Shown here: positions 16,618 to 26,189 of the stretch, piece after piece
How the letters are laid out: every line of letters begins with the position of its first letter
How positions within the stretch are numbered: position 1 is the first letter of the stretch
Assembly (NCBI RefSeq): GCF_900168055.1
Contig: NZ_FUYS01000001.1
Coordinates: 124,001 to 188,000, forward strand
Length of the DNA stretch: 64,000 nt
Direction of reading: 5' to 3'
DNA from: Parapedobacter luteus
GTDB lineage: Bacteria; Bacteroidota; Bacteroidia; Sphingobacteriales; Sphingobacteriaceae
Program-made: the position numbers and the translations under genes
Notes under the pieces: generated by a model
What the model was told of the DNA's origin: nothing
The model's database searches: none
The model's input: only the letters and a program-made list of their open reading frames with translations

Positions 16618-17415
16618 TTACGACTTCCGGCTGACGACCAGATTAAAATCATCCATATCCTTCAGGAACGGCAAATCCCTACGGGTGTCATCCAAATCCC
16701 GCCTGTATATGGTAAACGTATATAAGTCTTCATATTCCGGTTTATAGTACACAACGTCGCCGATGGGTGAAATGCACATAGAACCGCCGGAATAATAGAT
16801 CTCATTGCCATCATGGCCCACGCGGTTTACACCAATGACAAACGCTTGGTTTTCGATAGCCCTTGCGGGGATTAGACTACGCCAATGCGCCGACCGTTTG
16901 TCCGGCCAGTTGGCGACGTAGAGCAGGATGTCATAAGCAGCGTTGAGGTTGCGCGACCAGACCGGAAAGCGCAGGTCATAGCATATCATCGGGCATATTT
17001 TCCAACCATTGAGCTCGACAATCACACGCTTGTCTCCGGGCGTAAAAATCGTGTCTTCTTTGGCCAGACCAAACAGGTGGCGTTTATCATATTTAACGTA
17101 ATTGCCATCTTTGGTCATCCATACAAACCGGTTATAATAGTTGCCCTCTTCTTCGATGATAAGGCTACCGGCCACCACGCAATCGTATTTTTGAGCCATT
17201 TCCAGCATCCAGTGCATGGTCTTTCCATCGGATTTCTCGGCACATTGCGCTACATTCATCGTAAAACCGGTATTAAACATCTCGGGCAAAACAATTAAAT
17301 CGGTTTTTTCGCGTATTGCAGACAGCCTCAGCGCAAGATTGCTGAGGTTCTTATCGATGTTTTCCCAAAAAAGGTAGGCCTGGAACGTTGTGATTTTTAG
17401 TGCATCCATCTCCAT
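16618..17415 (-). CDS. Nitrilase-family omega-amidase (YafV/NIT2-like)
   Basis: The frame opens at 17463, but homology begins at KITTFQAYLFWENIDKNL, so the ATG at 17415 (or 17409) is preferred, giving ~265 residues. The catalytic triad is visible: Glu in LPEMFNTGF, Lys in YDKRHLF and Cys in MICYDLRFPVW. This pattern fits the amidase branch that hydrolyses 2-oxoglutaramate or 2-oxosuccinamate, a metabolite-repair role in methionine salvage and glutamine transamination. It is cytoplasmic and monocistronic as far as seen. Confidence 0.88.
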   Translation of the reverse strand: MEMDALKITTFQAYLFWENIDKNLSNLALRLSAIREKTDLIVLPEMFNTGFTMNVAQCAEKSDGKTMHWMLEMAQKYDCVVAGSLIIEEEGNYYNRFVWMTKDGNYVKYDKRHLFGLAKEDTIFTPGDKRVIVELNGWKICPMICYDLRFPVWSRNLNAAYDILLYVANWPDKRSAHWRSLIPARAIENQAFVIGVNRVGHDGNEIYYSGGSMCISPIGDVVYYKPEYEDLYTFTIYRRDLDDTRRDLPFLKDMDDFNLVVSRKS

Positions 17416-17812
17416 AAGCTCTGGTGTGTTTATATGTGGTGCGCAACTTGCACAAGTTAACAAAAAATATGTAAAAACGAAATGATTTTGTGTGTAGCTG
17501 CAATTATGCTGCCAGTTTCTGATTGGCCACTTGCTATGAAATGATGGCTGACCGATACCACAAATTAATATACGTTAAATAGAATGTAACAGGAATATAA
17601 AAGGTTAGTAAGAGGTGTTTTCCCCTATGAAGTCCCTATAACATCCCTATAATGTCCCTATAAAAACCTAATAAATTGAAGGAAATGTTGGCAGTCAGTG
17701 GCCGGACGGGGTATACCCAGTTTGGTATTGAAAAGCATTTGCTTGCGGGGGTATAAACATTAACAGGTATATATGTATTATTGTACGGAAAAAAGGATTA
17801 GACGTTGGTTGT
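17416..17812. other. Intergenic region between nitrilase and LacI genes
   Basis: About 350-400 bp without a gene. The one clear structure is the phased CCCTAT array at 17623-17661, listed separately. No convincing TTTG/TAnnTTTG promoter for the LacI gene was found. Confidence 0.5.
17623..17661. repeat. Four CCCTAT copies phased at exactly 11 bp
   Basis: CCCTAT starts at 17623, 17634, 17645 and 17656, so the period is 11 bp, about one turn of the helix. The five-base spacers differ (GAAGT, AACAT, AATGT). All copies present the same face of the DNA, 150 bp before the LacI-type regulator start. This could be a cooperative protein-binding array or a young tandem duplication. Confidence 0.6.
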
Positions 17813-18823
17813 ATGGATGCCATAAACATAAAGGTGCTGGCAGAGAAGCTCGGGCTCTCTACCTCAACGGTGTCACGGGCTTTCCGTGGTAACAGCGATA
17901 TCAATGCGAAAACCAAGCAGCGTATTCTCGAAATGGCCGAAACATTGGGGTATCAGCCCAACATGTATGCCAGCAGCCTGCGTGACCAAAAGAGTAAGAC
18001 CATTGCCATCGTAGTGCCCGAATTTGCGAATAATTTCTTTTCGCAGGCGATTCATGGCATTGAGCGGGAGGCGCGCATGAATGGCTACCACACCTTGATT
18101 TATGTGACCGACGATGATTACGAGAAGGAGGCTTCTTTCGTGACCCAGATTTGCAACGGCCGTGTGGAAGGGGTGATCATGTCAGTGTCCGGCGAAGGGC
18201 ACCGGCATCAATACCTGGAGTTGCTGGCAAAGCGGGGCATTCCCTTGGTTTTTTTTGATCGGTATTATGATGATGTCGCGGCGACCAAGGTCACGGCAAA
18301 TGACTATGAGAGCAGCTATGCCGCCACAAAGCACTTGCTTGACAAAGGCTGTTCCAGGGTGGCTTACTTGGTCGTCAACAAACATGTGTCTATCGGCAAA
18401 ATTCGCCTACAGGGCTATGTCGATGCGCTGCGCGACTACGGTATGGCAGCGGATGACGACCTCATCGTGGAATGTACCAATGACCGGTACGAAATCCGCA
18501 GGCGACTGGCCGAATCGTTCGGGCGGCTGCAGCCTGACGGTATTTTTGCCGCCGTCGAGCGGCTGGCGATAGCAACGTACCGGTTCTGTAGCGAAGAAGG
18601 TATCGCGATCCCCGAGAATCTGAAAGTTATCGGATTCTCAAGCCTGGAAATCGCAGACTTGCTTAATCCTGCGCTCAGTACGGTTACTCAACCTGCTTAT
18701 GAGATGGGGGCCACTGCGGCCGCCGTGTTATTTCGCGCACTCAAGGCCGGCGAAAAGCGAACTGGCAATGAAAGTATTATTCTGCCATCGGTACTGATGG
18801 AGCGGAAGTCGAGCGCCGGATAG
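17813..18823 (+). CDS. LacI-family regulator of the maltodextrin locus
   Basis: 336 residues. The N-terminal helix-turn-helix (VLAEKLGLSTSTVSRAFRG) and hinge (TLGYQPNMYASSLR) are followed by a periplasmic-binding-protein-like effector domain. It sits directly before the eight-gene maltodextrin operon on the same strand. A perfect 20-bp palindrome with a central CG, the usual LacI-family operator form, lies 60 bp after its stop. By analogy with Bacteroidota maltose systems it probably represses the operon until a maltose-derived ligand binds; the ligand is inferred. Confidence 0.92.
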   Translation: MDAINIKVLAEKLGLSTSTVSRAFRGNSDINAKTKQRILEMAETLGYQPNMYASSLRDQKSKTIAIVVPEFANNFFSQAIHGIEREARMNGYHTLIYVTDDDYEKEASFVTQICNGRVEGVIMSVSGEGHRHQYLELLAKRGIPLVFFDRYYDDVAATKVTANDYESSYAATKHLLDKGCSRVAYLVVNKHVSIGKIRLQGYVDALRDYGMAADDDLIVECTNDRYEIRRRLAESFGRLQPDGIFAAVERLAIATYRFCSEEGIAIPENLKVIGFSSLEIADLLNPALSTVTQPAYEMGATAAAVLFRALKAGEKRTGNESIILPSVLMERKSSAG

Positions 18824-18846
18824 CTTCAAAAAAAAATCTTTTTTTC

Positions 18847-18876
18847 TTTGAATTCAACGGATGTTGTATACATTTG
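18847..18876 (+). promoter_or_regulatory. Bacteroidota consensus promoter of the maltodextrin operon
   Basis: TTTG at 18847-18850 and TACATTTG at 18869-18876 are separated by 18 bp, matching the TTTG-N17-23-TAnnTTTG consensus exactly. Transcription would start within the LacI-type palindrome just downstream. Confidence 0.75.
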
Positions 18877-18882
18877 TTTAAG

Positions 18883-18902
18883 TTTCGGGAACGTTCCCGA
18901 AA
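18883..18902. promoter_or_regulatory. LacI-type operator palindrome
   Basis: TTTCGGGAACGTTCCCGAAA is a perfect 20-bp palindrome with central CG. It begins six bases after the -7 box, so a bound repressor would cover the transcription start. It lies between the LacI gene and the first operon gene. Confidence 0.8.
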
Positions 18903-18958
18903 ATGCTGACCAGCAAAAGTGATCTTTTGCACCCGATTATATAGCCAAAATTGAGGTC

Positions 18959-21541
18959 ATGAAAGGTATTCTTTTTTGTTTCTTATGGGGGCTGGCCGTA
19001 TTGACAGGCTGTAAGAAGCCGTCAGGAGACGATTCGCCCGGGCCTGATCCGGTGGTCCCGGAAGCCGAAACGGGCCTACTCACATTTATGCCCGCTTTTC
19101 CCACAGCCAATGAGGAAATAACGCTGCGGTTCGACAGCGGCAAAGGTAACCGGGAACTACATGGATATGCCGGCGATGTGTATGCACATATCGGCGTGAT
19201 TACGTCCTTGAGCGGCGGTGCAACGGATTGGCGGTACGTCAAGACGGAATGGGGGGAAAACACCGCCGCCACGCGGTTGGTGGATATTGGAAACGGGGTA
19301 TACGAGCTTAAATTGAAGCCGCGTGTGTATTTTGGGGTGCCTACGGGCGAAAAACTGCTTAAAATTGCGTTGGTTTTGCGCAGTGCGGACGGTTCGAAAG
19401 TGGGCAGAAACAGCGATGGCAGCGATCTGTACGTGCCGTTGTTTGAACAGGGTGGCTTGCATGTCCGTTTTTCTGGTCCTGAAATGCAGCCGCTGTTTTC
19501 CCCGCAGCCTTCAAAACTTGTTTATGCGCCCGGTGAGACCATTGAGCTGACGGCGCTGGCTTCCACGTCCGTCGAGCTGGCGATTCATGTCAACGGAAAT
19601 CTCATCGGGACGGACCGCGGGACGACGTTGCGCGCTACCTATACCTTTACCCAGTCGGGCGAGCACACCTTTACAGCAGTGGCTACGGAAAGCGGAAAAT
19701 CCGGTGAAGCTGGCTTTTCCGTGTTGGTGCTGGGCGATCCGGAAATAGCGGAGCTTCCCGCCGGGGCTGCGCCCAACGGTGTCACCTTCATGAGCGGCGG
19801 ATCCGCAGCGGTATTCGCGCTGACCGCGCCGGGCAAAACGTCGGCCTATTTGCTGGGCGACTTCAATGACTGGTCATTTCAGCCGGAAAGCCTGATGAAG
19901 CGCACGCCTGACGGCAAGCATTGGTGGGTGGCCGTAGACGGCTTGGACCCGCAGGCCGCCTATGCGTACCAGTTTGTGATAGATGGCACTATCCGTGTGG
20001 CTGACCCGTATGCGGAGCTGGTGCTTGACCCTGACCACGACCAGTACATTCCGGGGCATACCTACCCCAACCTGAAATCCTACCCGCACGGAAAAACCAG
20101 CGGGATAGTCGCTGTGACGACGGCCAACGAGCATCGGTATGCGTGGCGTACGCAAGGGTTCCGGCGGCCGCATCCGCACGATTTGGTGATTTATGAATTG
20201 CATGTAAGGGATTTTATCGCGGCCAGAAACTATAAGACGCTGGTTGACACGCTTAACTATTTGACTAACTTAGGAGTCAACGCGTTACAGCTGATGCCTG
20301 TCAACGAATTCGAGGGTAATTCCAGCTGGGGGTATAATCCGTCGTTTTACTTCGCGCCGGATAAATACTATGGCACTAAAAACGATCTCAAGCAATTAAT
20401 CGATGAATGCCATGCAAGGGGGATTGCTGTCATCCTTGATGTGGTGCTGAACCATACGTTCGGCCAGTCGCCCTTGGTGCGGCTTTATGCCGAGAACGGA
20501 AGGCCTTCGGCGGACAATCCTTGGCTTAACACAGAAGCCCGCCATCCGTTCAACGTGGGATACGACTTCAACCACGAAAGTGAATACACGAAAGCTTTTG
20601 TGAGCGATGTGTTGCGGTTTTGGATGGAAGAATACCGTGTGGATGGCTTCCGCTTTGACTTGTCTAAAGGTTTTACGCAAAAAAATACAGGCACGTCTGA
20701 AAGTGGGGTCGCCGCCTGGAGCGCGTATGATGCATCGCGCGTTGCTATCTGGAAAGCATACCATGCGTTTATCCGATCCATTGATGCGGACTTTTTCGTC
20801 ATATTGGAGCATTTTGCCGACGATAGCGAGGAAAGCGAGCTGGCAGCCGAGGGTATGCTACTGTGGAATAACCTGAACCACCCGTTCAACGAGGCTACAA
20901 TGGGCTGGCTGGATCAGTCGGATTTCAGAAGGTTGTTTCATACCGAACATGGTTTTTCCGCGCCCAATTTGGTGAGCTATATGGAAAGCCATGATGAGGA
21001 GCGTATCATGTTCAAAAACCTGGCGTATGGCAACCGATCGGGGGGGTATGACGTACGTCAACTCAATACGGCATTGAAGCGCGTAGAAATGGCCGCGGCC
21101 TTTCTGCTGGCGGCACCGGGGCCGAAAATGATGTGGCAGTTTGGAGAGCTTGGGTATGATGTCTCCATTGAGGAGAATGGGCGCACCGGAGAGAAGCCGG
21201 TGCTATGGGAATACAACAAGGGGCCGCGCCGCGAACTTTACGAGGCTTTCGGCCGTTTAATCGGGTTTAAAACACACAATGAGATTTTCCGTCACGGCAC
21301 ATTTACTTACCAGCTGGCCGGAGCCGTCAAATATATCAGTCTGATGCATGCAGGCCAGCAGGTGGTTGTGGTGGGCAATTTTGACGTGGTGCCGCGCAGG
21401 GCTGATGTCGAAGAGATTTCAGCAGGAGATTGGTACGATAATATGGGCAGGCAGGTGATACGGCTGGACGAGGGGTACGCCAGGTCGCTCGCCCCCGGTG
21501 AGTATTATGTGTACAGCAAAGCGGCATTGGCAAGCCGATAA
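18959..21541 (+). CDS. Surface GH13 alpha-glucan hydrolase lipoprotein with CBM48-like domain
   Basis: An 860-residue lipoprotein (lipobox LTGC, C18). N-terminal beta domains (~30-270) lead to a CBM48-like module (LLGDFNDW) and a GH13 barrel. Its catalytic regions are all present: DVVLNH (D494), GFRFDLSKGF (nucleophile D567), VILEHF (acid/base E617) and MESHDEER (D679). It should cut alpha-1,4- or alpha-1,6-glucosidic bonds of starch-like glucans; the exact subfamily (amylase or pullulanase type) cannot be fixed by eye. As the first gene after the LacI operator and a lipoprotein, it probably degrades polysaccharide at the cell surface, feeding the SusC/D porin next to it. Confidence 0.9.
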   Translation: MKGILFCFLWGLAVLTGCKKPSGDDSPGPDPVVPEAETGLLTFMPAFPTANEEITLRFDSGKGNRELHGYAGDVYAHIGVITSLSGGATDWRYVKTEWGENTAATRLVDIGNGVYELKLKPRVYFGVPTGEKLLKIALVLRSADGSKVGRNSDGSDLYVPLFEQGGLHVRFSGPEMQPLFSPQPSKLVYAPGETIELTALASTSVELAIHVNGNLIGTDRGTTLRATYTFTQSGEHTFTAVATESGKSGEAGFSVLVLGDPEIAELPAGAAPNGVTFMSGGSAAVFALTAPGKTSAYLLGDFNDWSFQPESLMKRTPDGKHWWVAVDGLDPQAAYAYQFVIDGTIRVADPYAELVLDPDHDQYIPGHTYPNLKSYPHGKTSGIVAVTTANEHRYAWRTQGFRRPHPHDLVIYELHVRDFIAARNYKTLVDTLNYLTNLGVNALQLMPVNEFEGNSSWGYNPSFYFAPDKYYGTKNDLKQLIDECHARGIAVILDVVLNHTFGQSPLVRLYAENGRPSADNPWLNTEARHPFNVGYDFNHESEYTKAFVSDVLRFWMEEYRVDGFRFDLSKGFTQKNTGTSESGVAAWSAYDASRVAIWKAYHAFIRSIDADFFVILEHFADDSEESELAAEGMLLWNNLNHPFNEATMGWLDQSDFRRLFHTEHGFSAPNLVSYMESHDEERIMFKNLAYGNRSGGYDVRQLNTALKRVEMAAAFLLAAPGPKMMWQFGELGYDVSIEENGRTGEKPVLWEYNKGPRRELYEAFGRLIGFKTHNEIFRHGTFTYQLAGAVKYISLMHAGQQVVVVGNFDVVPRRADVEEISAGDWYDNMGRQVIRLDEGYARSLAPGEYYVYSKAALASR

Positions 21542-21592
21542 AAAAGAGCGTTGCGGGACGAAACAAAAGCATGGAAACCAAAATGACTGAAT

Positions 21593-24571
21593 ATGATAAT
21601 AAAACACACAAAGCGAATGCTGATGCTGTGCCTGCTGCTGGCGGGCACAACATTCCTGGCCCACGGACAAGGCGGGGCCATCACCGGCCGGGTGGTCGAT
21701 GAACAGGGCCAGCCACTGCTGGGCGCTTCGGTGCAGGTGAAAGAACTGCGCCGAACGGCATCGACCGATGAAGACGGGCGGTTTGCGCTTCCGGATATTG
21801 CCAATGGCACGTATACGGTAGCGGTAACGTATGTGGGGTATCTGCCTGCGGAAAAGCGTGTGTCGGTGAGCGGTGCAGAGCAGGTGGCAGACTTCGAATT
21901 GAAACCGGATGAACAGTTCCTGAGCGAAGTGGTGGTGATCGGCTACGGCACACAGCAACGGCGTGATTTAACGGGGTCGGTGGCTACCGTAAGTTCACGC
22001 GAGTTTCAGTCGGGCACGATTACCACGCCGGAGCAGCTGATAGCGGGCAAGGTAGCCGGCGTGCAGATAACGTCGTCCGGTGGTCGGCCGGGTGCGGGCA
22101 GCACCATCCGCGTGCGCGCCGGGGCGTCATTGAATGCCAGCAACGACCCGCTCATCGTCGTGGACGGGGTGCCCCTCGCCGTGGGCGAAGTGCCGGGGGT
22201 TAGCAACCCGCTGAGCCTCATCAATCCAAATGACATTGAAACATTTACCGTGCTCAAGGACGCCAATGCGACCGCGATTTATGGTTCGCGGGCGTCTAAC
22301 GGCGTAATCCTCATTACGACGAAAAAGGGAACGGGCAGCCGGACAGCCATCAACTTCAGTACGCAGCATGCGCTGGCGACGGTGGACCGGAAGGTCGATG
22401 TGCTTTCGGCGGATCAGATTCGCGACTATGTGAATGCGAATGGCAGCGAGGCGCAAAAGCAGCTGCTGGGCAGCGCTAATACCGACTGGCAAAACGAAAT
22501 CTACCGGCCGGCGTATACGACCGATAACAACCTCAGCATTGCCGGAAGGGCTGGAGATCTGCCCTACCGTGTTTCGGCCGGTTTCCTGAATCAGGATGGC
22601 GTGCTTATGAGCGACCGCCTGCAGCGTACGTCTGCGGCTATCAGTGCCAGCCCGATGTTATTCAACAATACGCTGAAGGTAGATATAAACCTCAAAGGCT
22701 CGCACACCCGTTCCAGGTTTGCCAACCAGGACGGCATCGGGGCCTCAATCCAGTTTGACCCCACCCAGCCGGTACGCACCGACAATGCGTTCGGCGGTTA
22801 CTGGGAGTGGCTGCAATACGATGCGGACAACGACCGGCATGTGCCTAATCCGAATGCGCCCCGAAACCCGGTTGGCCTCATTGAGCTTAAGGACGATCAA
22901 GGCGATGCGTACCGCAGCTTCGGGAACATACAGCTCGATTATGCCCTGCCGTTTGTGGAAGGGCTGCATGCCAACCTGAACCTCGGCTACGATGTGTCCA
23001 GGGGAAAGGGCGGTGTTTTCATTCCGGCTATTGCGGCGCAGCGGTTCAGCACCGCCGGCGAAGTCACCCGCTATCAGACAGATATATTCAACCGGGTAGG
23101 TGAGTTTTACCTCAATTACACCAGGCAGCTCGCCGGAATAAACGGCCATATCAATGCCACGGCGGGTTACGGTTATTACGACAACAAATCAAGGATAAAT
23201 AACTATAACCGTACCAGCGAGGACGGCACCGTATTGAGCGAGCCTGCGTTTCCGTTTGATGAACCGCAGAACCGCCTGATCTCATATTATGGGCGCCTGA
23301 TCTATACGCATGCAGACCGTTATATCCTCTCGGCGACGATCCGTACCGATGGTTCCTCGCGGTTTGCCAGCGAAAACCGCTGGGGGGTGTTCCCCTCTGT
23401 GGGCCTTACCTGGCGCATCAGGGATGAACCCTTCCTGCGGGATAACCGGGTGTTTTCGGATCTGAAACTGCGGCTGAGTTACGGGGTTACCGGCCAACAG
23501 GACGGTATTGCCAACTACTCGTACCTCCCCAACTATGTCAGCAGTGCCAATGAGTCCATGTACCAGTTCGGCGATACCTTCTATTACATGCATACCCCTT
23601 TGGCCTATGACCGTGACATCCGGTGGGAAAGCACGGCCACCTACAATGCCGGGATCGACTATGGTTTCTTGGACGGCCGTATACATGGCAGCGTAGACGT
23701 TTATTTCAAGAAAACGAAAGACCTCCTGAGCGTAATCCCCATCCCTGTTGGTACCAACTTCAGTAACCTGCTGCTCACCAACGTAGGGAATATGGAAAAC
23801 CGCGGCGTCGAGTGGAGTATCAACACCACGCCGGTAAGGGGCGAAGCGTTTACCTGGGACGTGGGGTTCAACTTTACCTTCAATACCAACAAAGTAACCA
23901 ACCTGACCAACGTGGATGACCCGAATTACCTGATTGAACAAGGCGGGATCACCGGAAGCACTGGCAACCACATTCAGGCGCACGTCGTCAACTATGCGCC
24001 TTATAGCTTCCGTGTGCATAAGCAGGTGTACGACCAGAACGGCAGACCATTGGAGGGCGTGTACGCCGACCTGAACGGCGACGGTACGATCAACGATGAC
24101 GATCGTTATTTCTATAAGTCGCCACTACCGCGGTATCTGCTGGGTTTTACCTCTCAGCTCGAATACAGGCAGTTTACGCTCACCACGGTACTCCGTGCCA
24201 ATATCGGGAATTACGTGTATGACAACGTGTCGTCCAACTTCGGAAGCCGGTACAACGTGCTGGACCCCAATGGGCCCATCAACAATGCTCCCGTGGATTT
24301 CCTGAACACGGGCTTTGTGCAAAAACAGTACACCAGCGATTATTATATCCACAATGCATCGTTCCTTAAGATGGACAACCTTTCGTTGAGCTACAGGATA
24401 GACAACCTGCTGCGGGGCAGTGGATCCAGTCTGACGGTTTCCGCCAATGTGCAGAATGTGTTCACGGTGACAAAATATAAGGGGGTAGACCCTGAAATAA
24501 GCAACGGAATAGACAATCAGTTTTACCCGCGGCCCAGGACCTTCACCCTTGGGCTTAATCTGGGCTTCTAA
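21593..24571 (+). CDS. susC: SusC-like TonB-dependent maltooligosaccharide transporter
   Basis: 992 residues. A signal peptide ends near HGQGG; a carboxypeptidase-D-like regulatory domain (ITGRVVDEQGQPLLGASVQV) is followed by the plug with the SusC signature DPLIVVDGVPL and IETFTVLKDANATAIYGSRA, then a long beta-barrel ending in phenylalanine. It imports oligosaccharides across the outer membrane with TonB energy, with SusD as lid. It is 51 bp after the GH13 lipoprotein and 12 bp before SusD. Substrate is inferred from the surrounding glucan enzymes. Confidence 0.95.
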   Translation: MIIKHTKRMLMLCLLLAGTTFLAHGQGGAITGRVVDEQGQPLLGASVQVKELRRTASTDEDGRFALPDIANGTYTVAVTYVGYLPAEKRVSVSGAEQVADFELKPDEQFLSEVVVIGYGTQQRRDLTGSVATVSSREFQSGTITTPEQLIAGKVAGVQITSSGGRPGAGSTIRVRAGASLNASNDPLIVVDGVPLAVGEVPGVSNPLSLINPNDIETFTVLKDANATAIYGSRASNGVILITTKKGTGSRTAINFSTQHALATVDRKVDVLSADQIRDYVNANGSEAQKQLLGSANTDWQNEIYRPAYTTDNNLSIAGRAGDLPYRVSAGFLNQDGVLMSDRLQRTSAAISASPMLFNNTLKVDINLKGSHTRSRFANQDGIGASIQFDPTQPVRTDNAFGGYWEWLQYDADNDRHVPNPNAPRNPVGLIELKDDQGDAYRSFGNIQLDYALPFVEGLHANLNLGYDVSRGKGGVFIPAIAAQRFSTAGEVTRYQTDIFNRVGEFYLNYTRQLAGINGHINATAGYGYYDNKSRINNYNRTSEDGTVLSEPAFPFDEPQNRLISYYGRLIYTHADRYILSATIRTDGSSRFASENRWGVFPSVGLTWRIRDEPFLRDNRVFSDLKLRLSYGVTGQQDGIANYSYLPNYVSSANESMYQFGDTFYYMHTPLAYDRDIRWESTATYNAGIDYGFLDGRIHGSVDVYFKKTKDLLSVIPIPVGTNFSNLLLTNVGNMENRGVEWSINTTPVRGEAFTWDVGFNFTFNTNKVTNLTNVDDPNYLIEQGGITGSTGNHIQAHVVNYAPYSFRVHKQVYDQNGRPLEGVYADLNGDGTINDDDRYFYKSPLPRYLLGFTSQLEYRQFTLTTVLRANIGNYVYDNVSSNFGSRYNVLDPNGPINNAPVDFLNTGFVQKQYTSDYYIHNASFLKMDNLSLSYRIDNLLRGSGSSLTVSANVQNVFTVTKYKGVDPEISNGIDNQFYPRPRTFTLGLNLGF

Positions 24572-24583
24572 AAATCAACGGCG

Positions 24584-26173
24584 ATGAAGAGAACAACGAT
24601 ATTAATGAAAACGGGCTTGCTGGCAGCTTGGATGTTTGCCGCGTGTAGCCAGAATCTGGACCTGGTGCCGACTAACGATATCACAGCAGACATGGCTTTT
24701 AGTACACCTGAGGGGTATAAAAGCGCGCTGGCTAAAGTCTATGGCAGTTTTGCTACAACCAGCGGCAGAGGGCCTGGAGAAAGTGACCTCGGCGGGATCG
24801 ACGCTGGTACGTCTGACTTTTTGCGGCTGTACTGGAATGCGCAGGAGCTGACAACGGATGAGGCTATATGTGCATGGCTTGGTGACCCCGGGATTCCCGA
24901 CCTGAATTACATGAGCTGGAATTCCAGCCATATTATGCTGCGGGGGCTTTATACGCGGAGCATTTACCAGATTACCGTAGCGAATGAGTTCCTACGGGAA
25001 AGCACGGACGAAAAGCTGAACCAACGGGGGATTTCCGGCCCAGAAGCACAGGAAATTGCCCATTACCGTCTGGAAGCTCGTTTTCTTCGGGCATTCCAGT
25101 ATTGGGTGCTGATGGATCTTTTCGGGAATCCGCCGTTTATCACCGAGACGGATGGGATAGGCAAGGTTCCCCCGCGGCAGATAACTCGGGCGGAGCTGTT
25201 TGGATATGTAGAATCAGAATTGCTGGATCTGGAGACACAGCTGACCGATCCCCACCAGAATGAGTACGGACGGGCAGATAAGGCGGCTGCATGGGCCCTG
25301 CTGGCCCGCATGTACTTGAATGCCGAAACCTATCTGGGCACAGGCAATGGAAAGTACACCGAAGCCATCACCTATGCAACGAAGGTGATCGATGCCGGAT
25401 ATGCGTTGATGGAAAACTACCGGCACCTGTTTCTGGCAGATAATGACCAGAACAATCCGGAGGTCATCCTATCCATCAATTACGATGGCATTCAGACCCA
25501 GAACAACGGGGGAACGACCTTCCTGATTAATTCGTCGGTGCATTCGTCAATGGGGCCTGCGTCTTTTGGCATACCGAACGGCGGATGGGGCGGCAACCGC
25601 AGCCGGAGCACACTGCCGCTGGCATTCGACGACCATAGTGGTGCTACAGATACACGGGCCATGTTTATGGGCGATCAGCCGGATATTGAAGATCCCAGTT
25701 TGTTTACCCAGGGATTGGCGGTGGCCAAGTTCAGGAACGTCACGTCTTCGGGCGAAAATGGCCGGTCGGTCAACGGGGTGTTCTGTTCCACGGACTTCCC
25801 CCTGTTCCGGCTTGCTGAGCAATACCTGATTTATGCGGAAGCCGTGCTGCGTGGGGGCAATGGCGGCAGTACTGCCCAGGCGATAGCCTACATCAACAGG
25901 CTCCGTGAAAGGGCTTATGGCAATACTTCCGGTAATGTAACCAGCATCTCGCTGGATGGCATTTTAAATGAGCGGAGCCGCGAACTGTATTGGGAGGCTT
26001 TCAGACGCACCGACCTGATCCGTTACGGCAGGTTTACATCCGGTGATTATCTTTGGCCGTTTAAGGGGGGCGTGGCTAATGGCGCGGGCGTTGAAAGTTA
26101 CCGGACGCTTTTCCCTATTCCGGCGGCTGATTTGATTGCCAACCCGAATCTGACACAAAATACCGGTTATTAA
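24584..26173 (+). CDS. susD: SusD-like surface glycan-binding lipoprotein
   Basis: 529 residues, lipobox FAAC (C21). The helical TPR-like SusD fold is shown by YRLEARFLRAFQYWVLMDLFG in the middle, the EQYLIYAEAVLRGG segment and the C-terminal LNERSRELYWEAFRRTDLIRY signature. It binds glucan chains and caps the SusC pore. Tight spacing with SusC and the SusE-like gene supports one transcript. Confidence 0.95.
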   Translation: MKRTTILMKTGLLAAWMFAACSQNLDLVPTNDITADMAFSTPEGYKSALAKVYGSFATTSGRGPGESDLGGIDAGTSDFLRLYWNAQELTTDEAICAWLGDPGIPDLNYMSWNSSHIMLRGLYTRSIYQITVANEFLRESTDEKLNQRGISGPEAQEIAHYRLEARFLRAFQYWVLMDLFGNPPFITETDGIGKVPPRQITRAELFGYVESELLDLETQLTDPHQNEYGRADKAAAWALLARMYLNAETYLGTGNGKYTEAITYATKVIDAGYALMENYRHLFLADNDQNNPEVILSINYDGIQTQNNGGTTFLINSSVHSSMGPASFGIPNGGWGGNRSRSTLPLAFDDHSGATDTRAMFMGDQPDIEDPSLFTQGLAVAKFRNVTSSGENGRSVNGVFCSTDFPLFRLAEQYLIYAEAVLRGGNGGSTAQAIAYINRLRERAYGNTSGNVTSISLDGILNERSRELYWEAFRRTDLIRYGRFTSGDYLWPFKGGVANGAGVESYRTLFPIPAADLIANPNLTQNTGY

Positions 26174-26189
26174 CAATTAGACTATTGCC

